Shown piece by piece: positions 26,815-35,393 of a stretch of DNA of 64,000 nucleotides. The position numbers and the translations under genes were made by a program. Each line of letters begins with the position of its first letter. Positions within the stretch are counted from its first letter, which is position 1. Source of the DNA: Delta-02 sp964513565 (lineage in GTDB: Bacteria; Desulfobacterota; Syntrophorhabdia; Syntrophorhabdales; Syntrophorhabdaceae); assembly GCA_964513565.1 (NCBI GenBank), contig CAZENE010000010.1, positions 26,301 to 90,300 of the forward strand, read 5' to 3'. The notes beneath the pieces were generated by a model. That model was not told the DNA's origin. It ran no database searches and saw nothing but the letters and a program-made list of their open reading frames with translations.

Positions 26815-27912
26815 CTACCGCTTCAGGACATGAACGGCTGTCGCCTTGAAGGAGGGGTATACTTTCTTGCCCCTTTCCAGCCCAAGTTTTTTAAAGGACC
26901 CCGGGGTAATGTAAGCACTTAAAATGAAGCCACAATCAATCGTTACACGGTAATAAAGGCCGAGCGAGGTCACGTCGACCGCTGTGCCCTTTAATACATT
27001 ACGTTCGCTCGTCGCATCGAGCCGGGGTTTGGCGGAAAGTGATATTCTCTCGGGACGTATACACAGAACGACGTTTTGCCCGGCTTTAGCATCGCATACG
27101 GCCATTACCGTTTGACTGCCCACTTTGACGGAGATCGTTCCCGCATTCGCATTGGTGACCACTCCCGCAAGTATTGTTTCGACGCCGACAAAGGATGCGA
27201 TGAATTCATTGGTAGGGCGGTTCACGATCTCATCGGGTGTGCCGATCTGGAGTATTTTCCCTTTATCCATGATGCAAATGCGGTCGGACAGCCTCAAGGC
27301 CTCGGACTGGTCATGCGTGGCAAATATCGTTGTCATGCCGGGCCGTCTCAGGATATGGCTTAAGTCGGCCACGATCGCTTCATGCGTAGGAGGATCGAGT
27401 GCGGAGAACGGTTCATCGAGGAATATTATTTCGGGTCTGACCGCAAAAGAACGCGCAAGGCTGACCCGGCGTGCTTCGCCGCCGGATAATGTGCGGACGG
27501 AACGTTCTTTGAGATGGCCCACGCCGAAGAGTTCAAGATTTTCGGGTACACTTTGTTCGATCTCGTTTGTACGGGCATGGCGAAAGCGAAGACCGGATGC
27601 AACATTTTCAAAGACGGTGGTATCAAAAAGAAGCGTTTCCTGGAATACCATCGTTACGTGTCTGCGGTATTCGGTTACCGAAATGTTGGAACCGACCTTC
27701 TTGCCGCGAAAAAATAATTCTCCGCGCGGTTTTTTCTGGAGCATGGCAAGCCTCTGGAGCAGGGTGGTCTTGCCTGCGCCGTTGGGGCCGATAATGGAGA
27801 GAACCTCATCTTCCCGCACTGAGAACTTTTCAACATCAAGTGTTACGACGCCCCGGTTCTCGGTAAAGATATTGTGTGCTTCGAGAATGATCTCTTGCTT
27901 GCCGCCCATCAC
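26815..27912 (-). CDS. tupC: Tungstate ABC transporter ATP-binding protein
   Basis: 365 residues. The ATPase domain has Walker A GPNGAGKTT near 40-48, signature LSGGEARRVSLARS, Walker B IIFLDEPFSALDPPTHE and the switch His in FATHDQSEAL. The C-terminal 120 residues form a TOBE-type regulatory domain, common in molybdate and tungstate importers. It follows tupB after three bases on the same strand and is the last gene of the operon. A molybdate specificity cannot be excluded from this subunit; tungstate is assigned from the binding protein. Confidence 0.9.
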   Translation of the reverse strand: MMGGKQEIILEAHNIFTENRGVVTLDVEKFSVREDEVLSIIGPNGAGKTTLLQRLAMLQKKPRGELFFRGKKVGSNISVTEYRRHVTMVFQETLLFDTTVFENVASGLRFRHARTNEIEQSVPENLELFGVGHLKERSVRTLSGGEARRVSLARSFAVRPEIIFLDEPFSALDPPTHEAIVADLSHILRRPGMTTIFATHDQSEALRLSDRICIMDKGKILQIGTPDEIVNRPTNEFIASFVGVETILAGVVTNANAGTISVKVGSQTVMAVCDAKAGQNVVLCIRPERISLSAKPRLDATSERNVLKGTAVDVTSLGLYYRVTIDCGFILSAYITPGSFKKLGLERGKKVYPSFKATAVHVLKR

Positions 27913-27915
27913 CTT

Positions 27916-28614
27916 TTAAAAATGCCTTTCTCTCTGTTGGATATGGGTAAGAATATAATTGATGCAGTAAACGAGGACAAGAAGAATGATGCTGAGCGCG
28001 ATCGCTATTTCAAAGTTGCCTTTTCCGGTCTCCATTACCGTCGCTGTCGTGAGGACACGGGTATACCCCTTGATATTCCCGCCGACCATAATAGACGCCC
28101 CGATCTCCGAGATGACTCCGCCAAAACCGGCCATAACTGCGGCAAGGAGAGGCAGCCGCGCCTCACGGATAAGGACCCAGACGGTCTGAAGCCGTGTTGC
28201 GCCGAGCGCGAGGACCTGAAGGCGCATCTTTTTCGGGAGCTGCTGCATTGCGGCAAGGGTGATTCCCATTACGATCGGTGTTGCGATAACCGACTGCGCA
28301 ACGATAATTGCAGTGGGGGTGTATAAGAGGCCCAAAAACCCGAGCGGCCCGCTTCTCCAGAGAAAAATGGTGACGAAAAGCCCTACAACTACCGGGGGCA
28401 GTCCCATGCCGGTATTGATAAGGCTGACCACGAACTTTTTTCCTGGAAACTCTGTGAGCGCTACGAGCGTCCCGACCGAAATGCCGATGAAGAGGCTTAT
28501 AAGAGTGGCTGAACCGGATACCTTAAGGGAAAGCAGGGTTATCCTCATAACCTCGGGGTCGAGAGCGATGAGGAGTATGATCGCCTGCTTGATCCCTTCG
28601 TATATCAGGTCCAT
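27916..28614 (-). CDS. tupB: Tungstate ABC transporter permease
   Basis: 232 residues with about five membrane-spanning helices. The inner-membrane-component signature is EIGASIMVGGNIKGYTRVLT, which includes the cytoplasmic coupling helix. MGLPPVVVGLFVTIFLWRSG is typical of TupB rather than ModB. It begins one base after the tupA stop and ends three bases before tupC, so all three are translated from one transcript. Location is the inner membrane. Confidence 0.92.
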   Translation of the reverse strand: MDLIYEGIKQAIILLIALDPEVMRITLLSLKVSGSATLISLFIGISVGTLVALTEFPGKKFVVSLINTGMGLPPVVVGLFVTIFLWRSGPLGFLGLLYTPTAIIVAQSVIATPIVMGITLAAMQQLPKKMRLQVLALGATRLQTVWVLIREARLPLLAAVMAGFGGVISEIGASIMVGGNIKGYTRVLTTATVMETGKGNFEIAIALSIILLVLVYCINYILTHIQQRERHF

Positions 28615-29472
28615 CTATTTTCCAAGGTCTTCCACTTTTTTTCCGGCATCCGGGAAGAACAGAGGAGAACCGAATTTATCGACGCCGAATGTCTTGATAA
28701 TGTTTTGTGTTTCGAGCGAGACCATGAAGTCGGCAAACGCCTTCGCGCCCTTGGCATTTACCTTCCGGAATTTTGCCGGGTTTACTTCGATCACGTGATA
28801 AATGTTCAGGAGGATCGCATCGCCTTCCGAAAGTATCGGGAGGTCAACCCTTTTTTTCAGGGCAAGATATGTCCCGCGGTCGGTAAGGGTATAGCCGCGT
28901 TTTTCGCTGGCGACATTTAATGTTTGACCCATGCCGAGGCCTGTCTGCTGATACCATTTCTGCTCTTCATATTTCATATTTGCAGCTTTCCAGATGCCTA
29001 TTTCCTTGGCGTGTGTACCCGAGTTGTCCCCGCGCGAGACAAAAAGCGCCTGTGCGCCTGCGATCTTCTTGAAAGCGTCGACTGCTTTTTTCGAGCCCTT
29101 GACCTTTGCCGGATCATTTGTCGGGCCAATTATGACGAAATCATTATGCATGACGAGCCTTCTACCCGCCCCATATCCCCCGTCCATGAATTTCTTCTCG
29201 GCAGCGGGTGAGTGGACGAGCAGCACATCCGCCTCTCCCTTCTGTCCCATTGCCATCGCCTGTCCCGAACCGACTGCGATAGTCTTGACAAAATACCCCG
29301 TCTTCTTTTCAAAGATCGGGACGAGCTCGTCGAGCAGGCCCGAATCCTGGGTACTTGTCGTTGTCGCAAGGATGATATTTTTTTCGGCGGGTGCCGCAAT
29401 GCCGGTCGGAGCCCAGATCATCATCAAACCCAGAAACAGGACTGTAAACAAACTTATTCCGGATCGTTTCAT
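28615..29472 (-). CDS. tupA: Tungstate ABC transporter substrate-binding protein
   Basis: 285 residues with a cleavable signal peptide (MKRSGISLFTVLFLGLMMIW, ending near GIAAPA). The mature N-terminus has TTTSTQDSGLLDELV, the oxyanion-binding motif conserved in TupA, followed by GSGQAMAMGQKGEADVLLVH and FVSRGDNSGTHAKE, which supply further ligand contacts. It delivers tungstate to TupBC in the periplasm. Tungstate is needed for pterin-dependent aldehyde and formate enzymes in many anaerobes. It is preceded, 26 bases upstream, by a second homologous binding protein. Confidence 0.92.
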   Translation of the reverse strand: MKRSGISLFTVLFLGLMMIWAPTGIAAPAEKNIILATTTSTQDSGLLDELVPIFEKKTGYFVKTIAVGSGQAMAMGQKGEADVLLVHSPAAEKKFMDGGYGAGRRLVMHNDFVIIGPTNDPAKVKGSKKAVDAFKKIAGAQALFVSRGDNSGTHAKEIGIWKAANMKYEEQKWYQQTGLGMGQTLNVASEKRGYTLTDRGTYLALKKRVDLPILSEGDAILLNIYHVIEVNPAKFRKVNAKGAKAFADFMVSLETQNIIKTFGVDKFGSPLFFPDAGKKVEDLGK

Positions 29473-29498
29473 AATTTCCTCCTCTCTATCATGCTATA

Positions 29499-30368
29499 TT
29501 ACGGCTGCTTTTGTACAGCATTGCGTGCGCGCCATTCCTTCGAATTCGGAAAAAAGAGCGGGCTCCCGAACTTGTCCGTGCCAAATTCACGGATGATGAG
29601 CTGGCCGTTTTTTTGATCGGTAAGCCATTTCGCGTAGTTCATTGCCCCTTGGTAATTTGCCCGGGGGAACTTTTTCGGGTTTATCGGGATAAGGGTGATA
29701 TAGTTGAGAAGCGCCTCGTCTTTTTCAACGAGGATAACGAGTTTTATGTCCTTTTTAAGCCCCAGGTATGTTGCGCGGTCGATGAGCGTGTAGATTCCCC
29801 GCCTGTCGGCCTCCCGAAGCGTGGACAGGTTCCCTTCGGTGCCTTTCTCATATGTGATATACCAAGCGCCTTCGGGCTTAACCCCGGCCTTTTGCCAGAT
29901 AACGAGCTCGGAAACATGGGTCCCAGATTTATCACCGCGTGTCAGGAACGGGCTTTTCCTATCGGCAAGTTTCTTCAGCGCATCACCGGCATTTTTCATT
30001 CCCCTGATCCCCGCAGGGTCGGATTGAGGCCCGACAATAACGAAATCGTTGTACATGAGGTCGATCCTTTCCGTTCCATAACCGTCCGCGACAAACTTTT
30101 CTTCGAGTGATTTCGCGTGGACCATAACAATGTCGACATTGCCCTTTGTCGCGATCTTGAGCGTCGCTCCGGTCCCGGCGCCGACATGACGGACCCTGGT
30201 CCCTGTGTCCTTTTCGAACTGATCCTCAAGGACCGCAACGATCCCGGAGTCGATGGGACCTATCGTGCTTGCCATGAAAACAAAGTCATCCGCGGCACTG
30301 CATATAAGTCCCGGAAGAAACAGAAGAACCATGAGGAAGAACGAGAGTTTGAAATTGGTTTTTTTCAC
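29499..30368 (-). CDS. Second TupA-like periplasmic binding protein
   Basis: 289 residues from the GTG at 30368, selected because AAAGGAGG lies eight bases upstream and a good signal peptide follows (FKLSFFLMVLLFLPGLICSA). A longer frame to 30440 is not credible. It aligns along its whole length with TupA: VGAGTGATLKIATKGNVDIV, LMYNDFVIVGPQSDPAG, FLTRGDKSGTHVSELVIWQK and the terminal FGTDKFGSPLFFPNS. The ligand-binding start differs, though: ASTIGPIDSG replaces TTTSTQDSG. It is first in the operon. It may bind another oxyanion or tungstate with different affinity. Confidence 0.85.
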   Translation of the reverse strand: MKKTNFKLSFFLMVLLFLPGLICSAADDFVFMASTIGPIDSGIVAVLEDQFEKDTGTRVRHVGAGTGATLKIATKGNVDIVMVHAKSLEEKFVADGYGTERIDLMYNDFVIVGPQSDPAGIRGMKNAGDALKKLADRKSPFLTRGDKSGTHVSELVIWQKAGVKPEGAWYITYEKGTEGNLSTLREADRRGIYTLIDRATYLGLKKDIKLVILVEKDEALLNYITLIPINPKKFPRANYQGAMNYAKWLTDQKNGQLIIREFGTDKFGSPLFFPNSKEWRARNAVQKQP

Positions 30369-30401
30369 GATATCCTCCTTTAGAAAATCGGAATGAATAT
30401 G

Positions 30402-30419
30402 GCACAATATACCATGGTA
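30402..30419 (-). promoter_or_regulatory. Palindrome and possible -10 box upstream of the tungstate operon
   Basis: TACCATGGTA at 30410-30419 is a perfect 10-bp palindrome about 45 bases before the first gene. On the minus strand it runs into TATATT, a possible -10 element, so a regulator bound here would cover the promoter. The -35 region is not clear. Confidence 0.35.
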
Positions 30420-30524
30420 GTCGTGGGTATTCCATAACAATGAGTAAAAAGCCTTAAAACACTACAACCTACTGGCATAAAGTAGAATACTTATTCTCAA
30501 GCTTCTTGTTTTTCACATCCGGAA

Positions 30525-32555
30525 TCAACGGGGTCTCTGTTCTTCCCTCTCGGTCTTTGCATCCAGTACCCGGCGGATGGCCAGGTCGAGTTCGCGCTTT
30601 GACTGCGGTTTCAGAAGGAACTCGGTGACCCCCGCATTTTTGGCCTTGTGTGGGGAGATGTTGTCGTTGTACCCCGTGCAGAGGATGATAGGGATATCGC
30701 TGCGAATCTGCAGGAGCCTCTTGGTCAAGTCGATTCCGGTCATGTCAGGCATCGTATAGTCCGTAATGACAAGATGGAATCTCCCGGGCTCCCCCTTGAA
30801 GATCTCGAGCGCCTCGAGGCTGCTCGTGGTGACCACGACATCATAGCCCAGCTGGGCCAGCCGCTCGTTGTACAGCTCGACCAGGAGGTTTTCGTCGTCG
30901 ATGAAAAGTATGCATTCGTTTCCCCCGCGCGCGGGAAGTTCTTCATCGACCGCGGTCTCCTTTCTTTCTATCCTCGGCAGGTAAATGGAGAAGAGCGAGC
31001 CCTTGCCGGGTTCGCTTTCGACCCGTATGGACCCGCCGTGGCTCTTCACGATGCCGTGGACCACGGACAGTCCCAGGCCGGTCCCCTCCCCATGGGCCTT
31101 GGTGGTAAAAAAAGGATCGAATATCTGTTCGATGACTTCGGGTTTCATACCGCAGCCGGTGTCGTGTACCTTAAGTGTTACATAGTCTCCGGGTTTGATG
31201 CCGGAAAAGGGTGTATTGTTGTCGTTCGTGAAATGATCTCTCGTCACGCTGATCTCCAGCACACCGCCTTTCTTTCCCATAGCCTGGACGCCGTTGGTGC
31301 ATAAGTTCATGAGGACTTGGTGCATCTGCGCAGGGTCAGCCAACACTGTGTCGCCACCCGTCAGGACGTTCGATCGTATCTGGGTTGTAGAAGGAAGCAA
31401 GGGCCGGAGCAGCCTAAGGCCTTCCTCCACGATGTCGCTTAACATTACGGGTTTTTGATCATGTTCCGCCTGGCGGCTGAAGGTCAGGATCTGTTTTATG
31501 AGGTCGCGCCCCCTATGCGCTCCTTTGAGAACGAGTTCCAACCGGTGATATTCGAGGCTGGTCCGATCATTATCATCCATGACCATTTCGGTATAACCTA
31601 TGATGCCGGCAAGTATGTTGTTGAAATCGTGAGCGATGCCCCCTGCGAGTGTGCCGATAGCCTTCATTTTCTGAGACTGACGGAGCTGGTTCTCGAGCTG
31701 TCTGAGTTCGGTGATGTCTTTGCACGTGATCAGTGAACCGCCGGAGCTGAGAATCGAATAAATGAACTCTACGATCTTGCGCGTGCCATCCTTACAATTG
31801 ACCGTAAAAATGTTCTTCTGCTTTTCACCTGGTTTGGCATCCTCCCGCTCTTCTTTCCATTTCGAGATCACGCCGTGCCTGTACTCGCTATCCGGATAGG
31901 CCTTTCTGCACCAGGTCCTGCCGTCAGGAATGTTAGAAAGATCGTAACCAAAGAGTTCCGTAAATTTCTTGTTGATATAGGTAAAATGATTTTGCTCATC
32001 TATAAGGACCATCCCGAAGGGGGCATTGTCGGAGAGGGTCTTTAGCCTCTGCCTTTCCCTGGCGATCTCTTCTTCGGCCCGTTTGCGCTCGGTGACGTCT
32101 CGCAGATAGGCAAGTATGGCTCTTGCTCCCCTATACGAGATCGTGTTTACGGAGGCTTCAATATCTATCGGGACCCCGTCTTTTGTGATCCCTTTAAAAT
32201 CATAACGCATTGGCGCACGTCGACCCTTCCGTCGCGCGGCCGCATAATTAAGGGACTCGCTCGTAGTCATCAGGGTGAACTGTACAATATCGATGATTAT
32301 CAACGATTTCATCCAAAGCTTCATAGTGGAACATTTTGAGAAATGCCTGGTTTACGTAAACGTGAACATCGTTCTGTACGATGGCGACCGCGTCATTTGA
32401 GGCCTCCAGGGCGACGTGGTATTGCTCCTCGGATTCCTCACAGGCGGCCTCTGCTTCCCTGAGGTCTGATTTGCTCGTTCCAATTCCTGAACCTTCTCTT
32501 TTAGAGCGGACAGCTCTTCGAGAGGTTCCGAATTCGTACCTGAATTATTCTTCAT
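30525..32555 (-). pseudogene. Hybrid sensor histidine kinase with two frame changes in the first PAS domain
   Basis: The 30525-32324 frame gives PAS domains, a HisKA domain (LAGGIAHDFNNILAGIIGY, His phosphoacceptor), an ATPase domain (DTGCGM, GEGTGLGLSVVHGIV) and a C-terminal receiver (ILFIDDENLL, phosphoacceptor in VITDYTMPDMTG, Lys in LLKPQ). The N-terminus is broken. Frame A from the ATG at 32555 encodes a coiled coil (LEELSALKEKVQELERANQ), frame B from about 32470 to 32260 encodes PAS sequence (EQYHVALEASNDAVAIVQND, VHVYVNQAFLKMFHYEALDE), and frame A resumes at NYAAARRKGRRAPM. Two compensating indels about 200 bases apart, with a stop at 32352, explain this. The kinase core itself is intact. 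Confidence 0.75.
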
Positions 32556-32632
32556 TTGGCTGATATGTCATTATAATATGTATTGCTGAGAAAAAGTAAG
32601 CGTCTAAATCAATATTTCTTGCAGGTTAGCAA

Positions 32633-33085
32633 TCAGGCTTTCGGTGGGTAGAATTCCTTCGGGATGTGGATAAGCATCTTGAGGTGAGTGCCTTTGCCGA
32701 CTTCGGAGATGATGCGGAAGGTATCGGAGAATCTTTTCATGTTGGACAGGCCGAGACCGGCGCCGAAGCCCATGCTGCGGATCTGGTCCGTTGCTGTTGA
32801 ATAACCTTCCATCATTGCCTGTTCGATATCGTGTATCCCTTCTCCCTCGTCTTTTGCCTCTATTGTCAGAAAATGGGGGAGAATGCGGACCGTTATCGTG
32901 CCGCGGTGTGCATATGAGCAGATGTTCATTTCGGCTTCAAGGGTTACGATGGCTGCGCGCCTGATGACGTCTCGGGGGAGATTGCGGGTTGCAAGAAGTG
33001 CTTTTACCTGGCTCGATACGCGGCCGGCGTCTTCAAATCCTCCTTCTACGGGATAGGATCTTTCTATTATATCAAGCGAGGTCAC
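32633..33085 (-). CDS. RsbW/RsbT-like ATP-binding protein (anti-sigma-type kinase)
   Basis: 150 residues forming a GHKL-type ATPase fold. LEAEMNICSYAHRGTITV carries the N-box Asn, EAKDEGEGIHDIE the G1 box and GFGAGLGLSNMKRFSD the glycine-rich lid, then a final GKGTHLKML. This is the RsbW/SpoIIAB/RsbT type, which phosphorylates anti-sigma antagonists or binds partners. The start overlaps the DRTGG gene by 14 bases, so the two act together. In many anaerobes this ATPase and DRTGG pair sits next to NADH-dependent [FeFe]-hydrogenase genes; none is seen here. The target is unknown. Confidence 0.85.
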   Translation of the reverse strand: MTSLDIIERSYPVEGGFEDAGRVSSQVKALLATRNLPRDVIRRAAIVTLEAEMNICSYAHRGTITVRILPHFLTIEAKDEGEGIHDIEQAMMEGYSTATDQIRSMGFGAGLGLSNMKRFSDTFRIISEVGKGTHLKMLIHIPKEFYPPKA

Positions 33086-33446
33086 GTGTCTCGCCGACCT
33101 TTTCTATGCAGCCACGGATTCCTTTAGCATAGAGCCGACCGACGGCTTCAAAGAGTATAAATTTTGTGGTCAAAAGCGGTATTCTTAATTCCTCGGCGAG
33201 CTGAATTGTTTCCGACAAGGGCCTTTTCCCGCGGACCAATATGATTGCCGCTATATCAAGCACATCGGAGGTACGGATAACCTGCGGATTCGTAAGGCCG
33301 GTAAGGAGCAGGCTTCCCGGTTTTGCAAAAGCAAGGACATCGCTCATCAGGTCCGCTCCGAATGCTGTCCTTACCTCCATGTTCATCAGGTCATTCCCGA
33401 CAATGATCTCTGCCTCAAGTATATCTTTCACGTCCTGTAGCTTCAC
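33072..33446 (-). CDS. DRTGG domain protein
   Basis: 124 residues of a stand-alone DRTGG domain: KLQDVKDILEAEIIVGNDLM at the start, SDVLAFAKPGSLLLTGLTNP in the middle and AAIILVRGKRPLSETIQLAE later. The family is thought to have a regulatory role, and in larger proteins it is linked to phosphotransacetylase and CBS domains. It overlaps and probably partners with the RsbW-like gene that follows. The start has GAAAGGAG upstream. It is likely the first gene of a two-gene unit. Confidence 0.85.
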   Translation of the reverse strand: MKLQDVKDILEAEIIVGNDLMNMEVRTAFGADLMSDVLAFAKPGSLLLTGLTNPQVIRTSDVLDIAAIILVRGKRPLSETIQLAEELRIPLLTTKFILFEAVGRLYAKGIRGCIEKVGETRDLA

Positions 33447-33633
33447 TCGGCTCTCCTTTCCGATTAGAATATGTTAAAATAAACATATGTTCAACCTGAA
33501 TTTTACCTTCCAAGTTCCTTAGGTGTGGTTATTCCGCCGATGCCAACAAAATTAGGCAGAATATCCATCTTCAGTCCAATGGCGGCAGGTGCGCAACGAC
33601 ATTCCTGGTGATAAAGAACTTAACAAATAAGTT

Positions 33634-34116
33634 TTATTCCGATGCCTGGCAGTGTATTCCCATTTCTTTGCATATCCGCATTACGGCTTTTACTACCATG
33701 GACGAATCGGCTTTTCCTGCCAGCGCGGAGACTACGAGGAGCTGACTGAGATTTTCGGAGAGTGAGGTTATCTGCATTCCGGCGGCAGTATTGCCCTGGG
33801 TGAATTCGATCGAATAGGTACTATCGTCCCTCTTCCGTATCCGGATATCCGTCTTTGCACTCATTATGACGATCGCCGTTGAATACACCTTGCCGGCGGG
33901 AGCTTCAAGGAGAACAGTAGCGGCGTCATATCCCTGTTGGGGCACGTCCTGTGTGCCGGCCTCCAGCGATCTTTGATAAGTATCCGCTCCGCCTGTCATT
34001 TGCTTGACTTTACCTAGGGCCTTTCTGCCGACGAACACCCACTGGGCATTCGCGATGCCGGACAAAAGTACAGAAACTGCCATGACCATCACGATCGACC
34101 TTAAGATCTTATTCAT
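33634..34116 (-). CDS. Periplasmic protein of unknown function
   Basis: 160 residues with a signal peptide (MNKILRSIVMVMAVSVLLSG, cut near ANA). The mature part begins WVFVGRKALGKVKQM and contains a predicted small beta-rich domain (AATVLLEAPAGKVYSTAIVI, SIEFTQGNTAAGM), then a helix and a final CKEMGIHC pair of cysteines. It resembles small DUF3568-type periplasmic proteins in layout, but I am not sure of the family. It is monocistronic, separated by 187 bases from the DRTGG gene, and divergent from the pseudouridine synthase. Confidence 0.65.
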   Translation of the reverse strand: MNKILRSIVMVMAVSVLLSGIANAQWVFVGRKALGKVKQMTGGADTYQRSLEAGTQDVPQQGYDAATVLLEAPAGKVYSTAIVIMSAKTDIRIRKRDDSTYSIEFTQGNTAAGMQITSLSENLSQLLVVSALAGKADSSMVVKAVMRICKEMGIHCQASE

Positions 34117-34297
34117 ACCGAAGATCCGCCTTTTATTGCCGTATCGGCTTTAAAGCTGCTCTGCAGGCCTTTCGCCCTCATGATCTGCGCAGCGAAGCCT
34201 GAAAGATTATTACGTGATTATCCATTCTAAATGGAACTTATACAAGACTTTTTTTGTACATATCTAAGCACGCTGCGCCCGTTTATGATAAAATTCC

Positions 34298-35221
34298 ATG
34301 CACAAAATGCCGTCCGCAAGATTATTGGCAAAGACTATGAAAAAGCCGCTTCCGACTATAAATGGTGTAAGCCCGAGTTGCTTCCGAATTATGCATAATT
34401 CCGGCCGAACGGTTCTTGAAGCTTTAAGCAAGAGGTTTCCCCGTATCACGGAAGAAGCCTGGGTTTCGCGTATGAACAGGGGGATGGTTGTCGATGAGAG
34501 GGGGGCGCGCCTTACACCGGACGCCTTTTGCCGGACGGGAGGCTACATTTACTATTATCGGGAACTGGCAGAAGAAGCGCAAATACCTTTTGAAGAATAC
34601 ATTCTGTTCCGGGACGAACATATCCTGGTGGCGGACAAACCTCATTTTCTGCCGGTGGTCCCGTCGGGTAAATATCTCCATGAAACGCTTCTCGTTCGGT
34701 TAAAACAAAAATTGAGGCTGGAGCATCTTGTGCCTGTTCACCGCATTGACAGGGAAACGGCAGGTCTCGTGATCTTTTCCCATGATCCCGAAACCAGGGG
34801 AAAATATGCTTCGCTGTTTCGCGAGGGGAGAGTCGGGAAGATATACGAGGCGATGGCTCCCTACGCGCCCAACCTAACATTTCCGCTCCAATATTCAAGC
34901 CGCATTACAGGCGGAAAGCCATTTTTCCGGATGGCGGAAACGCACGGGAGCCCGAACGCAACAACCCGGATAAGCATCATAGAAACCAAGAATGGGATCA
35001 CCCGATACAAGCTTGAACCCTTCACGGGACGAAAACACCAGTTGCGCCTGCATATGGCCCAGCTCGGGATCCCCATTTTGAACGACCGGATATATCCCGT
35101 TACACAGTCTGCCGCGATGGATAATTTTTCGCTTCCTCTGAAATTGCTGGCGCGGTCGGTATCGTTTCCGGATCCCCTGACCGGGCAGACCATGCATTTC
35201 GAAAGCAGGATGAGACTTTAA
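34298..35221 (+). CDS. RluA-family pseudouridine synthase
   Basis: Converts specific uridines of rRNA or tRNA to pseudouridine. It is 307 residues in the longest frame. The catalytic motif is HRIDRETAGLVIFS with Asp as the nucleophile, preceded by ILVADKPHFLPVVPSGKYLH. FTGRKHQLRLHMAQLGIPIL is the conserved motif III. The N-terminal 60 residues (SGRTVLEALSKRFPRIT) resemble a short S4-like region. The start is unclear: ATGs at 34298, 34310 and 34337 are possible, with none having a strong ribosome binding site. This subtype of larger RluA relatives is often assigned to 23S rRNA; the target base is not known. Confidence 0.88.
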   Translation: MHKMPSARLLAKTMKKPLPTINGVSPSCFRIMHNSGRTVLEALSKRFPRITEEAWVSRMNRGMVVDERGARLTPDAFCRTGGYIYYYRELAEEAQIPFEEYILFRDEHILVADKPHFLPVVPSGKYLHETLLVRLKQKLRLEHLVPVHRIDRETAGLVIFSHDPETRGKYASLFREGRVGKIYEAMAPYAPNLTFPLQYSSRITGGKPFFRMAETHGSPNATTRISIIETKNGITRYKLEPFTGRKHQLRLHMAQLGIPILNDRIYPVTQSAAMDNFSLPLKLLARSVSFPDPLTGQTMHFESRMRL

Positions 35222-35393
35222 TCCGGGTACAGTGGGGATAAGCATGAAAGAACATCGTGTGATAAACGAGAGGTATTTGAGAGCGGTCGCAATGATGAAA
35301 AGCGTGTGGTTCCGGGCAGCGGCCATTGACGCTGATGCGGAGTAATAAGAAGAGGATCACTACTATTTCTATAACTACCGGAGGAGGCGGGTC

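Noticed and set aside
30369..30524. Molybdenum- or tungsten-cofactor riboswitch upstream of the tungstate operon
   Set aside because: The 156-base leader is too short and AT-rich, and I see no matching conserved structure.
35244..35345. 33-codon open frame with GGGGAT upstream, before the large secreted protein
   Set aside because: Short, without recognisable features; cannot be told from chance.
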